A stretch of DNA of 64,000 nt from NCBI GenBank assembly GCA_028291945.1, contig JAQGNH010000343.1, positions 55,287-119,286 on the forward strand, in the 5' to 3' direction. Each line of letters starts with the position of its first letter. Within the stretch, counting starts at the first letter, position 1. Of this stretch, positions 22,190-34,461 are shown in pieces. The position numbers and the translations under genes are program-made. The notes beneath the pieces were generated by a model. That model worked only from the letters and a program-made list of their open reading frames with translations. It was not told the origin of the DNA and searched no databases. The stretch comes from Betaproteobacteria bacterium (lineage in GTDB: Bacteria > Pseudomonadota > Gammaproteobacteria > Burkholderiales > SG8-41).

Positions 22190-22966
22190 TCATACCTCAG
22201 CCATCTCGTGTCGGTTGAGCATCTCTCCAGCGAGCGCGAGGTAGGCTTGCGCGCCCTTCGAGGTTCTATCGAACTTCAGCACCGGCACGCCGTGGCTCGG
22301 GGCCTCAGCAAGCCGGATGTTGCGAGGGATCACGGTGCGATACACCTTGTCGCCGAAGTGCTGGATGAGCTGCGCCGAGACTTGCTGGGCGAGCATGTTG
22401 CGCGGATCGTACATAGTCCGCAGCAATCCCTCGATTTCAAGCGCGGGATTTAGGTGCGCACGAACCTTCTTGACTGTCGCGACGAGATCGCTCAAACCTT
22501 CGAGCGCGTAATACTCGCACTGCATCGGAATCATGACCGCGTCCGCCGCTGTCAATCCATTCAATGTCAGAAGGTTCAATGCTGGCGGGCAATCGATCAG
22601 TATGAAATCATAGTCGCCATCGATTTGTGCGAGCGCTTCCTTGAGCCGTGTTTCACGGCGGTCGATATCAACCATCTCGACCTCAGCGCCGGCGAGGTCG
22701 CGATTGGCGGGCAGCAGATCGTAGTCGGCTCCACCGGCGCGAACAGTGGTCCCCGCAATCCCGTTGCTGCCGATGAGCACATGGTAGATGGTGTTTTTCA
22801 GTCCGCGTTTGTCGACGCCGCTACCCATCGTTGCGTTACCCTGAGGATCCAGATCGATCAACAGGACCCTGCGCTTTGCTGCACCGAGGCTCGCCGCGAG
22901 GTTGACACCCGTGGTGGTCTTCCCCACTCCGCCCTTCTGGTTCGTGATCGCCAGAATACGCGTCAC
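22190..22966 (-). CDS. parA: Chromosome partitioning ATPase ParA
   Basis: ParA/Soj forms ATP-dependent dimers on the nucleoid that move ParB-parS complexes. The deviant Walker A is KGGVGKTTTGVN near the N-terminus, the Walker A' is LLIDLDPQGNATMGSG, and the Walker B is DFILIDCPPALNLLTLNGL. At 258 residues it lacks an N-terminal helix-turn-helix, as expected for chromosomal type Ib ParA. It overlaps the rsmG stop by 4 bases and precedes parB by 4 bases. Confidence 0.97.
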   Translation of the reverse strand: MTRILAITNQKGGVGKTTTGVNLAASLGAAKRRVLLIDLDPQGNATMGSGVDKRGLKNTIYHVLIGSNGIAGTTVRAGGADYDLLPANRDLAGAEVEMVDIDRRETRLKEALAQIDGDYDFILIDCPPALNLLTLNGLTAADAVMIPMQCEYYALEGLSDLVATVKKVRAHLNPALEIEGLLRTMYDPRNMLAQQVSAQLIQHFGDKVYRTVIPRNIRLAEAPSHGVPVLKFDRTSKGAQAYLALAGEMLNRHEMAEV

Positions 22967-23598
22967 AGCGGTTCCTTCACGGGACGGATCATCACGAGGT
23001 GGCGTTCCGCTTCGAGTCCGGGAACGGTCAGCGGCTTGACTTCATCAACGTGATATCCCGTTGGAACGTGGTTGAGCTCGTCGTAGGGATAAACGCCTTT
23101 CATTGCGGCGAGGACGCCGTCCGGGGCGCACAAATGCCCGGCAAGCGTGACGAATTCACCGAGGTCTGAAAAAGCGCGCGATATGACAATGTCAAAGGGC
23201 TGGCTCGGATGCCATGCTTCGGCGCGCGCGTTTGCGACCTCGACGTTTTTCACCTCCAGCTCGATAACGGCTTGCTTGAGAAACGTACTCTTCTTGTGGC
23301 TGCTTTCGACCAATGTCACATTGGATCGGGGCAATGCGAGTGCGATCGGTATGCCGGGGAACCCCGCGCCGCTGCCGACATCCACGATTCGCTTACCGGT
23401 TAGATGCGGCACGACGGAGAGGCTGTCCAGTACGTGATGAGTAAGCATCCTCTCGGGCTCTCGTATCGCGGTCAGGTTGTAAACACGGTTCCATTTTTGT
23501 ACAAGCGCGATGTAGGCGAGAAGCTTATCTTCTACTTCGTCGACGGCGGATAAATGAAGTGCTTCGAGGCCGCTCGCGAGCGCGGCATCGACGGTCAT
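22963..23598 (-). CDS. rsmG: 16S rRNA (guanine527-N7)-methyltransferase
   Basis: RsmG (GidB) methylates G527 of 16S rRNA using S-adenosylmethionine; its loss is known to give low-level streptomycin resistance. The 211-residue protein has the SAM-binding loop [37 protein letters not shown] upstream of it, and [16 protein letters not shown] later, all typical. It overlaps mnmG by 4 bases (ATGA) and parA by 4 bases, so the three are translationally linked. Confidence 0.96.
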   Translation of the reverse strand: MTVDAALASGLEALHLSAVDEVEDKLLAYIALVQKWNRVYNLTAIREPERMLTHHVLDSLSVVPHLTGKRIVDVGSGAGFPGIPIALALPRSNVTLVESSHKKSTFLKQAVIELEVKNVEVANARAEAWHPSQPFDIVISRAFSDLGEFVTLAGHLCAPDGVLAAMKGVYPYDELNHVPTGYHVDEVKPLTVPGLEAERHLVMIRPVKEPL

Positions 23599-25517
23599 GC
23601 CGTTTTGTGCCTCGAGTCGAATCCGCGCTTCAGGTGGACAAGAAGAATCGAAATCGCCGCCGGCGTAATACCGGAGATCCGCGCAGCTTGTCCGAGAGTC
23701 TGCGGTCGGTGTAGGTTGAGTTTTTGCTGCACCTCAACCGACAACCCACGCAGATTGCGATAGTCGACATCGAGCGGCAAACGGGCGTTTTCGTATTCGT
23801 CTTTGCGCTCGACCTCCTCGCGCTGACGTTCGATGTACCCGTGGTATTTGGCCTGGATCTCGACCTGCTCCGCGGCATGTCGATCAGCCAGCCCGGGGCC
23901 CGCGCAGGCCAAGGTCATGAGTTGCGCGTACGACACATCCGGCCGACGCAACAGCGCAGCAAGAGTGAACTCGTGATCGAGCGGCTGCCCAAGTACTCGC
24001 GTTGCATCCAAAGTCGAGACCAGCTTCGGGTTTACCCACGTGCTCTTCAATCGCTCTTGCTCACGCGCGATAGCGTCGCGCTTTTCGCAGAATGCTTTCC
24101 ACCGACTATCATCGACGAGGCCGAGCTTACGACCCGCTTCCGTCAAGCGCAGGTCCGCGTTGTCCTCGCGCAATGAGAGACGATATTCAGCGCGACTCGT
24201 AAACATGCGGTAGGGTTCGGACACGCCGCGAGCGACTAGGTCATCGACGAGCACGCCCAGATAAGCCTCGTTCCGACGCGGACACCAAGGCGCCTCACCC
24301 CGGACAGCAAGGGCCGCGTTGATGCCGGCAAGCAGTCCTTGTGCAGCCGCTTCCTCGTAACCCGTGGTCCCGTTGATCTGTCCCGCAAGAAAAAGTCCAG
24401 CGATTGCTTTCGATTCGAGCGATGTTTTCAGCGCACGGGGGTCTAGATAATCGTACTCGATCGCATAGCCCGGTCGAGTGATGTTCGCGCGCTCCAACCC
24501 GACAATGGAGCGAACGAGGTCGTGCTGGATGTCGAACGGCAGACTCGTCGATATGCCATTGGGATAAAATTCATTCACCGTCAGACCCTCCGGCTCCAGG
24601 AAGATCTGATGCGAGGTCTTATCCGCGAAACGGTGGATCTTGTCTTCGATGGACGGACAATAACGAGGCCCGATGCCCTCGATCACGCCGGTGAACATCG
24701 GTGATCGGTCGAGACCGCCACGAATGATTTCGTGAGTGCGCGAATTCGTGTGCGTAATCCAGCACGGCAGTTGCGCGGGGTGATTTTCCGCTGAGCCTAC
24801 GAAAGAGAATACCGGGGTTGGGTCATCGCCCGGCTGTTGGGTCAGCGCCTTGAAATCGATGCTCCGCCCGTCGATGCGTGGTGGAGTACCTGTTTTCAAT
24901 CGGCCCAACGGCAAGGCGAGCTCGCGCAAGCGGTCCGCCAGACGGGCGGCGGGTGGGTCTCCTGCCCGTCCTCCGGCATAGGTCTGCAAGCCGACGTGGA
25001 TAAGCCCGGAAAGAAAAGTCCCTGTCGTCAGTACAATCGCGGGCGCTTCGAAACGTACGCCAATCTGCGTTACAGCACCAGTAATGTGGTCGCCCTCGAC
25101 TAGCAGATCGTCTACTGCCTGCTGGAAAATTCGGAGGTTCGGCTGATTCTCCAGCCTTTTTCGAATCGCATGCTTATAGAGCACACGGTCTGCCTGCGCT
25201 CGAGTTGCCCGAACCGCCGGCCCTTTTCGCGAGTTGAGGATTCGAAACTGAATGCCTGCCTCATCCGTCGCGCACGCCATAGCCCCACCCAGCGCGTCAA
25301 CCTCTTTGACCAGATGACCTTTGCCGATGCCTCCGATCGAAGGATTGCAGGACATCTGTCCCAAGGTTTCGACATTATGTGTCAGCAAAAGCGTGCTACA
25401 GCCGGCCCTGGCGCTGGCTAAGGCGGCCTCCGTGCCGGCGTGGCCGCCTCCCACTACAATAACATCAAAGGTTTCAGGCACTTGGGGGTCACTGCGCTGG
25501 TTGACGGGGTAGCGCAT
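23595..25517 (-). CDS. mnmG: tRNA uridine-5-carboxymethylaminomethyl modification enzyme MnmG
   Basis: MnmG (GidA) acts with MnmE to install the cmnm5 group on U34 of certain tRNAs. The 640-residue FAD protein has the dinucleotide fold [21 protein letters not shown] near the N-terminus, [17 protein letters not shown], and the GidA signature [13 protein letters not shown]. Its conserved C-terminal domain ends after [18 protein letters not shown] 25517 is preceded by GGGA. The two parS sites lie in the 93-base gap upstream, so ParB binding could influence its expression. Confidence 0.97.
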   Translation of the reverse strand: MRYPVNQRSDPQVPETFDVIVVGGGHAGTEAALASARAGCSTLLLTHNVETLGQMSCNPSIGGIGKGHLVKEVDALGGAMACATDEAGIQFRILNSRKGPAVRATRAQADRVLYKHAIRKRLENQPNLRIFQQAVDDLLVEGDHITGAVTQIGVRFEAPAIVLTTGTFLSGLIHVGLQTYAGGRAGDPPAARLADRLRELALPLGRLKTGTPPRIDGRSIDFKALTQQPGDDPTPVFSFVGSAENHPAQLPCWITHTNSRTHEIIRGGLDRSPMFTGVIEGIGPRYCPSIEDKIHRFADKTSHQIFLEPEGLTVNEFYPNGISTSLPFDIQHDLVRSIVGLERANITRPGYAIEYDYLDPRALKTSLESKAIAGLFLAGQINGTTGYEEAAAQGLLAGINAALAVRGEAPWCPRRNEAYLGVLVDDLVARGVSEPYRMFTSRAEYRLSLREDNADLRLTEAGRKLGLVDDSRWKAFCEKRDAIAREQERLKSTWVNPKLVSTLDATRVLGQPLDHEFTLAALLRRPDVSYAQLMTLACAGPGLADRHAAEQVEIQAKYHGYIERQREEVERKDEYENARLPLDVDYRNLRGLSVEVQQKLNLHRPQTLGQAARISGITPAAISILLVHLKRGFDSRHKTA

Positions 25518-25558
25518 AATAGCGGATCCCAGCGTGAAATAAAACCGATTCGCGTAAA

Positions 25559-25574
25559 TGTTTCACGTGGAACG
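25559..25574 (+). promoter_or_regulatory. parS site 1
   Basis: TGTTTCACGTGGAACG differs from the widely conserved parS palindrome (TGTTTCACGTGAAACA) at two positions. It lies in the gap between mnmG and mnmE, near parAB and about 4 kb from dnaA. Its 14-base core is the exact reverse complement of the core of the second site. Confidence 0.85.
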
Positions 25575-25594
25575 TGATGGGCCTGCCGTCTGGA

Positions 25595-25610
25595 AGTTCC
25601 ACGTGAAACC
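25595..25610 (-). promoter_or_regulatory. parS site 2
   Basis: AGTTCCACGTGAAACC, again a near-match to the parS consensus, ends directly before the mnmE stop codon. Sites 1 and 2 form an inverted pair with a 22-base spacer. Confidence 0.85.
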
Positions 25611-26951
25611 TCACTTTCCGATGCAGAACCGTCCAAAAATCACACCTAGGAGATCATCGGCTGTGAACTCGCCCGTAATCACCGACAGGCATTGGTGAGC
25701 CAAGCGCAACTCCTCGGCTAACAGCTCGATGTGCATTTCATCCGCGGCTGCAGCCGCGAGATGGCGATCGGCATCCCGCAAGGCCACCAGATGACGTTCG
25801 CGGGCAAGAAACACGCTGTCGGTTCGACCCTCCCAGCCCGCAACCGCCGCAATGGTGCTGCGCAAGCCGTCGATACCTTCGCCGGTCTTGGCGGAAAGCC
25901 ACACGACCGTTTCTGAGGCCGCTGTTTCGACGCACGACGCACGGCGGAGCAGGTCGATCTTATTCATGACGCGCACGCAGGGAACGTCCGTCGGCGCACG
26001 CTGGAGGATCTCGCGATCCGCATCTCCGAAGCCCGCGGCGGCATCGACCAGCAAAATCACGATATCTGCGCCGCTGATAGCGTTCCAAGCGCGATCGACG
26101 CCAATCCGTTCCACCGGATCCATCGGATCTCGCAGGCCAGCGGTATCTGTAATCTGGACCGGGATGCCGTGCACCTCGATCGTCTGTCGCAGCACGTCTC
26201 GCGTCGTTCCGGGGATGTCCGTAACAATCGCCACTTCATCCCCGACAAGACGGTTCAAAAGGCTGGACTTGCCGACGTTAGGCCGGCCCGCAAGGACAAC
26301 ATGAAGGCCATCGCGCAGGAGACTCCCCTGCCGCGCACCGGCGAGCAGTATCTTCAAGTTGGCGTGTACGTGGTCGAGGCCCGCACGGATCCCGGCGCGC
26401 TCCAGCACCTCGACTTCGTCTTCAGGAAAATCAAGGGTAGCTTCAACGAGCGCGCGCAGTTCGATCAGCGTTGACGAAAGCCCCTCAATGCGCTCAGAGA
26501 AATCGCCCTGCAACGAACGCAGGGCGCAACGTGCCGCCTCGGCTGTTGCAGCATCGATGAGATCCACCACGCCTTCAGCCTGGGCTAGATCGAGCTTCCC
26601 GTTCAGAAAGGCTCGCCGGGTAAACTCTCCCGGTTCGGCCACACGGGCACCAAGTTCTAGACACCGCTGGAGTAGCATGCGTAGCACGACCGGTCCACCA
26701 TGCCCTTGGAGCTCCAACACGTCCTCACCCGTGTAGGAGCGGGGCGCTCGGAAATAAATCGCGATACCCGTGTCGATGGCTTCGCCACTGCAGTCGCGAA
26801 AGGTCGTCAAGACAGCGTCACGCGGCTGAAGCGCCCGGCCCGTTAAGCTCTTTGAGAGTGTAACGAGGTCCGGACCCGAGACGCGAACCACACCGATACC
26901 TGAGCGCCCGGAAGCAGTCGCGATTGCAGCAATTGTCTGGTTGTCAGTCAT
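25611..26951 (-). CDS. mnmE: tRNA modification GTPase MnmE
   Basis: MnmE (TrmE) is the GTPase partner of MnmG in U34 modification. The 446-residue protein has the N-terminal folate-binding domain ([21 protein letters not shown]), and a central G domain with [14 protein letters not shown] (G1), DIPGTTRD (G2), DTAGLRDP (G3) and NKIDLL (G4). The C-terminal FCIGK motif carries the essential cysteine. It starts 25 bases after yidC. All catalytic elements are intact. Confidence 0.97.
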   Translation of the reverse strand: MTDNQTIAAIATASGRSGIGVVRVSGPDLVTLSKSLTGRALQPRDAVLTTFRDCSGEAIDTGIAIYFRAPRSYTGEDVLELQGHGGPVVLRMLLQRCLELGARVAEPGEFTRRAFLNGKLDLAQAEGVVDLIDAATAEAARCALRSLQGDFSERIEGLSSTLIELRALVEATLDFPEDEVEVLERAGIRAGLDHVHANLKILLAGARQGSLLRDGLHVVLAGRPNVGKSSLLNRLVGDEVAIVTDIPGTTRDVLRQTIEVHGIPVQITDTAGLRDPMDPVERIGVDRAWNAISGADIVILLVDAAAGFGDADREILQRAPTDVPCVRVMNKIDLLRRASCVETAASETVVWLSAKTGEGIDGLRSTIAAVAGWEGRTDSVFLARERHLVALRDADRHLAAAAADEMHIELLAEELRLAHQCLSVITGEFTADDLLGVIFGRFCIGK

Positions 26952-26976
26952 CGTGAGCGCGCATAGCCGCTCGCCG

Positions 26977-28653
26977 CTAACTGGGTTTGCTAGGCTTGGG
27001 CTTGCGGGGCGGTGCCAGATTCGCTTTTTCCAGCACGCGGTTGATATTCCATTGCTGCAGGATCGACAGCACGTTGTTGACTAGCCAATACAGAACCAGA
27101 CCCGCTGGAAAGAAGAAAAAGAAGACACTGAAAGCGATGGGCATTATCTTCATCACCTTCGCCTGCACCGGATCGGGTGGCTCCGGGTTAAGCCGTGTCT
27201 GGATGATCATTGTGGCCCCCATCAGGACCGGCAGAATGAACCACGGATCGGGCCTCGACAAATCGTTGATCCACAGCATGAATGGCGCGTGCCGGAGCTC
27301 GACGCTGGCGAGCAATACCCAATAAAGTGCAATAAAAACAGGTATTTGCACAACTATCGGCAAGCAGCCGCCGAGCGGATTGATCTTCTCCGTCTTGTAC
27401 AGCTCCATCATGGCCTGCTGCATACGCTGCCGATCGTCGCCATACTGTTCTTTCAAGCGCTGGAGCTTGGGCGCCAAAACCCGCATCTTGGCCATCGAGC
27501 GATAACTCGCCTCCGACAGCGGGTAGAAGAGAAGCTTGATTATCACCGTGAGGATGATGATCGCGACGCCCCAGTTGCCCACCCAGTGGTAAAACCACGA
27601 TAGCAGCCAGAAGAGCGGCACTGCGATGATGGTCAGCCAACCGTAATCGACCGACAGATCGAGGCCCGGAGCAAGCTTCGCGAGCTTGTCCTGCTCTTGG
27701 GGGCCTGCATACAGCGGGACCGATACCGTTCCCGTAGCGCCAGGTTGCACCGCAGGCGCTGGCACGATAACGCCCGCTGCGTTCAAGTTGTCCACGCGCC
27801 GGATGTAGAACTCCCGTGGCGTGCCGTTTTTCGGCAGCCAGGCGCCGAGAAAATAGTGTTGGAGCATGGCGACCCAGCCGTCCTCGCTGGTCTTGGGATA
27901 GGACGCCTTGCCTTTCTCGATATCGGCGAACGTCACCTTGTGAAACTTATCTTTCTCGGTGTAAACGCCGACCCCGGTGAAGGTCGGCAGCATCGCGGAA
28001 TCTCCCACAGGGGGCTTGTCATCCCGCAGGAACTGAAAATAACCGTACGCTTGCACCGGAGCCGAGCCCCCGTTAGCGATCTCGAACGAAACGTCGATCA
28101 CGTAAGTACCGCGATTAAAGCGATAAACCTTCGTGACCTTCACGCCATTTACCGGCGGAGCCTCAAGCCGAACCTCTACGCTGTCGCTGCCGTCCGCCAG
28201 CTTATATTGCGTGGATTGGGTTGAGTACTGCGTGCGATGCGTTGGCAGGTCGCCCCCGATGAGGCCCGACTGTGCGATGTAGACGTGATCCGGGCGTTGT
28301 TCAAACAGTAGGAAATTGCGCTGCTTGTCTTCGGTATCCCTGTGCTGCTTGAGCTCGAGCGTGCGCAGATCACCGCCCGTAGTGCTGATCTCGGCACGAA
28401 AAAGATCGGTGTCCACAGTCACGACGCTACCCGACGAGAGCCCGCCGCCTGCAGGGGCCTGAGGGCCCGCCGCCGGAACAGGTGGAGGCGGCGCTAATTT
28501 CTCACTCGGCGCTGGCAGGCCAGCGTCCTTTTGCGCGGTCCCTGTGACGGGTGGTCGCGATTGCGCGGGCTGCTGGTCCCGATGCCACGCATCGACCAAC
28601 ATGAACAAAGAAAACGAAAAAACGAAAAAAAGTATGAGCCGTTGTGAGTCCAT
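26977..28653 (-). CDS. yidC: Membrane protein insertase YidC
   Basis: YidC inserts and folds inner-membrane proteins alone or with SecYEG. The 558-residue protein has an N-terminal membrane anchor ([18 protein letters not shown]), a Pro/Ala-rich linker, the large periplasmic beta domain found in Gram-negative members, and five C-terminal membrane helices. The conserved core includes [21 protein letters not shown] and [21 protein letters not shown], and the tail is basic. The ATG lies one base after the rnpA stop, leaving no space for yidD, which usually sits between the two. Confidence 0.97.
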   Translation of the reverse strand: MDSQRLILFFVFSFSLFMLVDAWHRDQQPAQSRPPVTGTAQKDAGLPAPSEKLAPPPPVPAAGPQAPAGGGLSSGSVVTVDTDLFRAEISTTGGDLRTLELKQHRDTEDKQRNFLLFEQRPDHVYIAQSGLIGGDLPTHRTQYSTQSTQYKLADGSDSVEVRLEAPPVNGVKVTKVYRFNRGTYVIDVSFEIANGGSAPVQAYGYFQFLRDDKPPVGDSAMLPTFTGVGVYTEKDKFHKVTFADIEKGKASYPKTSEDGWVAMLQHYFLGAWLPKNGTPREFYIRRVDNLNAAGVIVPAPAVQPGATGTVSVPLYAGPQEQDKLAKLAPGLDLSVDYGWLTIIAVPLFWLLSWFYHWVGNWGVAIIILTVIIKLLFYPLSEASYRSMAKMRVLAPKLQRLKEQYGDDRQRMQQAMMELYKTEKINPLGGCLPIVVQIPVFIALYWVLLASVELRHAPFMLWINDLSRPDPWFILPVLMGATMIIQTRLNPEPPDPVQAKVMKIMPIAFSVFFFFFPAGLVLYWLVNNVLSILQQWNINRVLEKANLAPPRKPKPSKPS

Positions 28654-28654
28654 G

Positions 28655-29062
28655 CTACTGCCTGTTCGGTGAAGGGGCGCGCTGCTCCAGCACGTTGTCA
28701 GATGAGACTACCGTGCATCGGCGAACGAGCGACGCTATCAAATGCTGCAGTTCTGCTCGCACAGTGCTGTTGTGCTCGCTGCGCAGGTCCGTGCGCAACT
28801 GGACAGTCACATCACATGCGATCAGCGCAGAAGGGATACGAAACGCTTCACGGATGAGCCGTTTGCCGCGATTACGATCGACTGCGCGCGATGCCGCCTT
28901 ACGTCCGGCGATAATTCCAACGCGCGTCTGGCCTACCCCATTCGCGCACGCGCGCATGACGAAATTGCGGCTTGCCACGCGCAGCCCAGACCGCAATACA
29001 GCCTCGAACTCGCTGCCCTTGCGCAGCACGCCCGGTCGGGTGACGACCGTCGATTTGCTCAA
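28655..29062 (-). CDS. rnpA: Ribonuclease P protein component
   Basis: RnpA is the protein cofactor of the RNase P ribozyme that matures tRNA 5' ends. The 135-residue basic protein contains [14 protein letters not shown] and the RNR motif region [16 protein letters not shown], the family signature. The start I favour is TTG 29062, whose last bases overlap the rpmH stop (TTGA), a coupling also reported for rpmH-rnpA in other bacteria. A GTG at 29029 (VLRKG) is an alternative and would remove 11 residues. The C-terminal 20 residues beyond the domain are unlike the usual end and may be a local extension. Confidence 0.93.
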   Translation of the reverse strand: MSKSTVVTRPGVLRKGSEFEAVLRSGLRVASRNFVMRACANGVGQTRVGIIAGRKAASRAVDRNRGKRLIREAFRIPSALIACDVTVQLRTDLRSEHNSTVRAELQHLIASLVRRCTVVSSDNVLEQRAPSPNRQ

Positions 29063-29193
29063 ACAGCCAGGCGTGCGCGCCCCTTGGCTCGACGCGCATT
29101 TAGTACGGCGCGTCCGGCCTTGGTTTTCATGCGTGCGCGAAAGCCATGCGTGCGCTTACGGCGCGTTTTGGACGGTTGGTATGTACGCTTCAT
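29059..29193 (-). CDS. rpmH: 50S ribosomal protein L34
   Basis: A 44-residue, strongly basic protein read from ATG 29193: it begins [20 protein letters not shown] and continues [19 protein letters not shown] before ending LAV, a textbook L34. It is a component of the large ribosomal subunit. It is the first gene of rpmH-rnpA-yidC and has its own strong promoter. Its stop codon overlaps the probable rnpA start. Confidence 0.97.
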   Translation of the reverse strand: MKRTYQPSKTRRKRTHGFRARMKTKAGRAVLNARRAKGRARLAV

Positions 29194-29228
29194 GTTGACT
29201 GCCTTGAACTCAAACTGAAAAACCCGGT

Positions 29229-29258
29229 ATTACAACGCGTCTGCTCATGTAGTGTCAA
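29229..29258 (-). promoter_or_regulatory. Sigma70-type promoter of rpmH
   Basis: On the minus strand a perfect TTGACA (29258-29253) is followed after 18 bases by TGTAAT (29234-29229), 35 bases upstream of the rpmH ATG. This should drive rpmH-rnpA-yidC and possibly further. Confidence 0.75.
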
Positions 29259-29303
29259 TTAATTCCATGCAGCAGAGCGAGGCCGACTAGCGCGTCGCCC
29301 GCT

Positions 29304-29312
29304 TGTGGATAA
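29304..29312 (-). promoter_or_regulatory. Consensus DnaA box upstream of dnaA
   Basis: TGTGGATAA, the exact complement of the consensus TTATCCACA, lies 70 bases before the dnaA ATG. A weak -10 candidate TAAAAT is at 29329-29334. A box here fits autoregulation of dnaA or a part of the origin. Confidence 0.75.
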
Positions 29313-29382
29313 CCCATTTCAATGAGCGTAAAATCGAGCAGCTCCCACGCCTTTTCCCGGCTTCAAATAAAGTTATCGCTGC

Positions 29383-30705
29383 ATGAATAGCTTCTGGCGC
29401 TATTGCCTGTCCCATTTCGAGAAGGAACTCCCCGCACAACAGTTCGTCACCTGGATCAAGCCCCTGAAGTTCCACGCCGATGGCGATACGCTGACGCTCG
29501 TGGCACCGAACCGCTTCGTCTTGCAATGGATACGTGACAAGTTTTACGTGCGCATTCAGGAGCTCGCGGCCGAACAATTGAAACGGTCGGTGGAAATTCG
29601 TCTTTTGCTCGCGGAGAAGGAAACCGGTCCCGTCGTCAATATACCGGCGGCGGCTGAGGTACCTCAGCCCAAGGGTTCGCGCGACATCTCCCGCCTGAAT
29701 CCCGCGTTCACGTTCGTTACGTTCGTAACGGGCAAAGCGAACGAACTCGCACGAGCCGCGGCAACGCAGGTCGCAGAGAAACCCGGCGCCGCATACAACC
29801 CGCTCTTCATCTACGGCGGTGTCGGACTGGGCAAGACCCATCTGATTCATGCGATCGGCAACCATCTGCTGGGGCGCGCGCCCGAGAGCAAGATCCGCTA
29901 CATCCACGCCGAGCAGTACGTATCGGATGTCGTGCGTGCATACCAGCACAAGGCCTTTGACGATTTCAAACGCTACTATCACTCCCTTGACTTGCTGCTC
30001 ATAGACGATATCCAGTTCTTCAGCGGAAAGAGCCGCACGCAGGAAGAGTTTTTTTACGCGTTCAACGCGCTGATCGAGTCTCACAAGCAGGTGGTGATCA
30101 CTTGCGACACCTATCCTAAAGAAATCTCCGGCATGGAGAACCGCCTGATTTCCCGCTTCGGCTGGGGCCTTACGGTTGCGGTAGATCCACCCGAACTCGA
30201 AATGCGTGTCGCGATCCTCTTGAAGAAAGCGGAGGCGGAGTCGCTCAAGCTGGACGAACCAGTTGCGTTTTTTCTGGCTAAACATATTCAGTCCAACGTG
30301 CGCGAGCTTGAAGGAGGTCTCAAGCGCGTGCTCGCGTATGCGCGGTTTTCCGGGCAGGAGCTTTCGATCGATTTGTGCCGCGAGGCTTTGCGCGACCTGC
30401 TCGCCGTACAGAACCGGCAGATCTCGATCGAAAACATTCAGAAGACTGTAGCGGACTACTACAAAATCAAAGTTTCCGAGATGTATTCGAAGAAGCGCAG
30501 TCGCAATGTAGCTCGCCCGCGGCAGGTTGCAATGGCGCTGGCGAAGGAGCTTACACAGTTGAGCCTGCCCGATATCGGTGAAGCTTTCGGGGGTCGAGAC
30601 CACACAACCGTCCTGCACGCATGCAGAAAAATCGCCGACCTCAGAACCAACAACAGCGACATCACGCGCGACGTGAACTCATTGCTCAAGGTTCTTCGTA
30701 GTTGA
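29383..30705 (+). CDS. dnaA: Chromosomal replication initiator DnaA
   Basis: DnaA melts the origin and loads the replicative helicase. The 440-residue protein has the N-terminal DnaB-interacting domain ([22 protein letters not shown]), a short variable linker, then the AAA+ domain with Walker [11 protein letters not shown] and Walker [11 protein letters not shown]. The C-terminal DNA-binding domain has the signature [14 protein letters not shown]. The entry to the AAA+ domain reads [15 protein letters not shown], where most relatives have an aspartate (FTFDxF); the codons there are part of a short direct repeat. DnaA boxes lie on both sides. It is the first gene of the rightward replichore block. 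Confidence 0.97.
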   Translation: MNSFWRYCLSHFEKELPAQQFVTWIKPLKFHADGDTLTLVAPNRFVLQWIRDKFYVRIQELAAEQLKRSVEIRLLLAEKETGPVVNIPAAAEVPQPKGSRDISRLNPAFTFVTFVTGKANELARAAATQVAEKPGAAYNPLFIYGGVGLGKTHLIHAIGNHLLGRAPESKIRYIHAEQYVSDVVRAYQHKAFDDFKRYYHSLDLLLIDDIQFFSGKSRTQEEFFYAFNALIESHKQVVITCDTYPKEISGMENRLISRFGWGLTVAVDPPELEMRVAILLKKAEAESLKLDEPVAFFLAKHIQSNVRELEGGLKRVLAYARFSGQELSIDLCREALRDLLAVQNRQISIENIQKTVADYYKIKVSEMYSKKRSRNVARPRQVAMALAKELTQLSLPDIGEAFGGRDHTTVLHACRKIADLRTNNSDITRDVNSLLKVLRS

Positions 30706-30721
30706 TATCCCCGGGACAATT

Positions 30722-30730
30722 TGTGGATAA
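30722..30730 (-). promoter_or_regulatory. Consensus DnaA box downstream of dnaA
   Basis: TGTGGATAA, a perfect DnaA box in reverse orientation, 16 bases after the dnaA stop. Confidence 0.8.
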
Positions 30731-30790
30731 CACGTGTTTGCGCGTGAATGGCTCAAACGTTCCACAATTCATCCGCTCATCCACGGCCGT

Positions 30791-30799
30791 TAATCCACA
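30791..30799 (+). promoter_or_regulatory. Near-consensus DnaA box
   Basis: TAATCCACA, one mismatch from TTATCCACA, in the dnaA-dnaN gap and facing the opposite way to the box at 30722. Confidence 0.55.
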
Positions 30800-30897
30800 C
30801 CTTTTCGTCCGCGCAAACCGGTGACTGCAAACGGTTCTTTCAAGTGTCCACAGGTTTGCGGCAGGCCTATTAGAACTACTAAATAAAGAAGTACTAC

Positions 30898-34454
<3,557 letters not shown>

Positions 34455-34461
34455 AAGTGCG

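Larger units (their letters stand above)
30706..30897. other. Candidate replication origin (dnaA-dnaN gap)
   Basis: This 192-base gap holds a consensus DnaA box at 30722-30730, a one-mismatch box TAATCCACA at 30791-30799, and two weaker ones (TCATCCACG at 30777-30785, GTGTCCACA at 30844-30852). It ends in an AT-rich stretch at about 30867-30897 that could be the unwinding element. Flanking genes diverge, as expected for an origin. The rpmH-dnaA gap, with one perfect box, is the alternative or may contribute. Confidence 0.65.

Noticed and set aside
29287..30618. 443-codon open frame antisense to dnaA
   Set aside because: It mirrors dnaA, shows no recognisable family, and long antisense frames are common in GC-rich genes.
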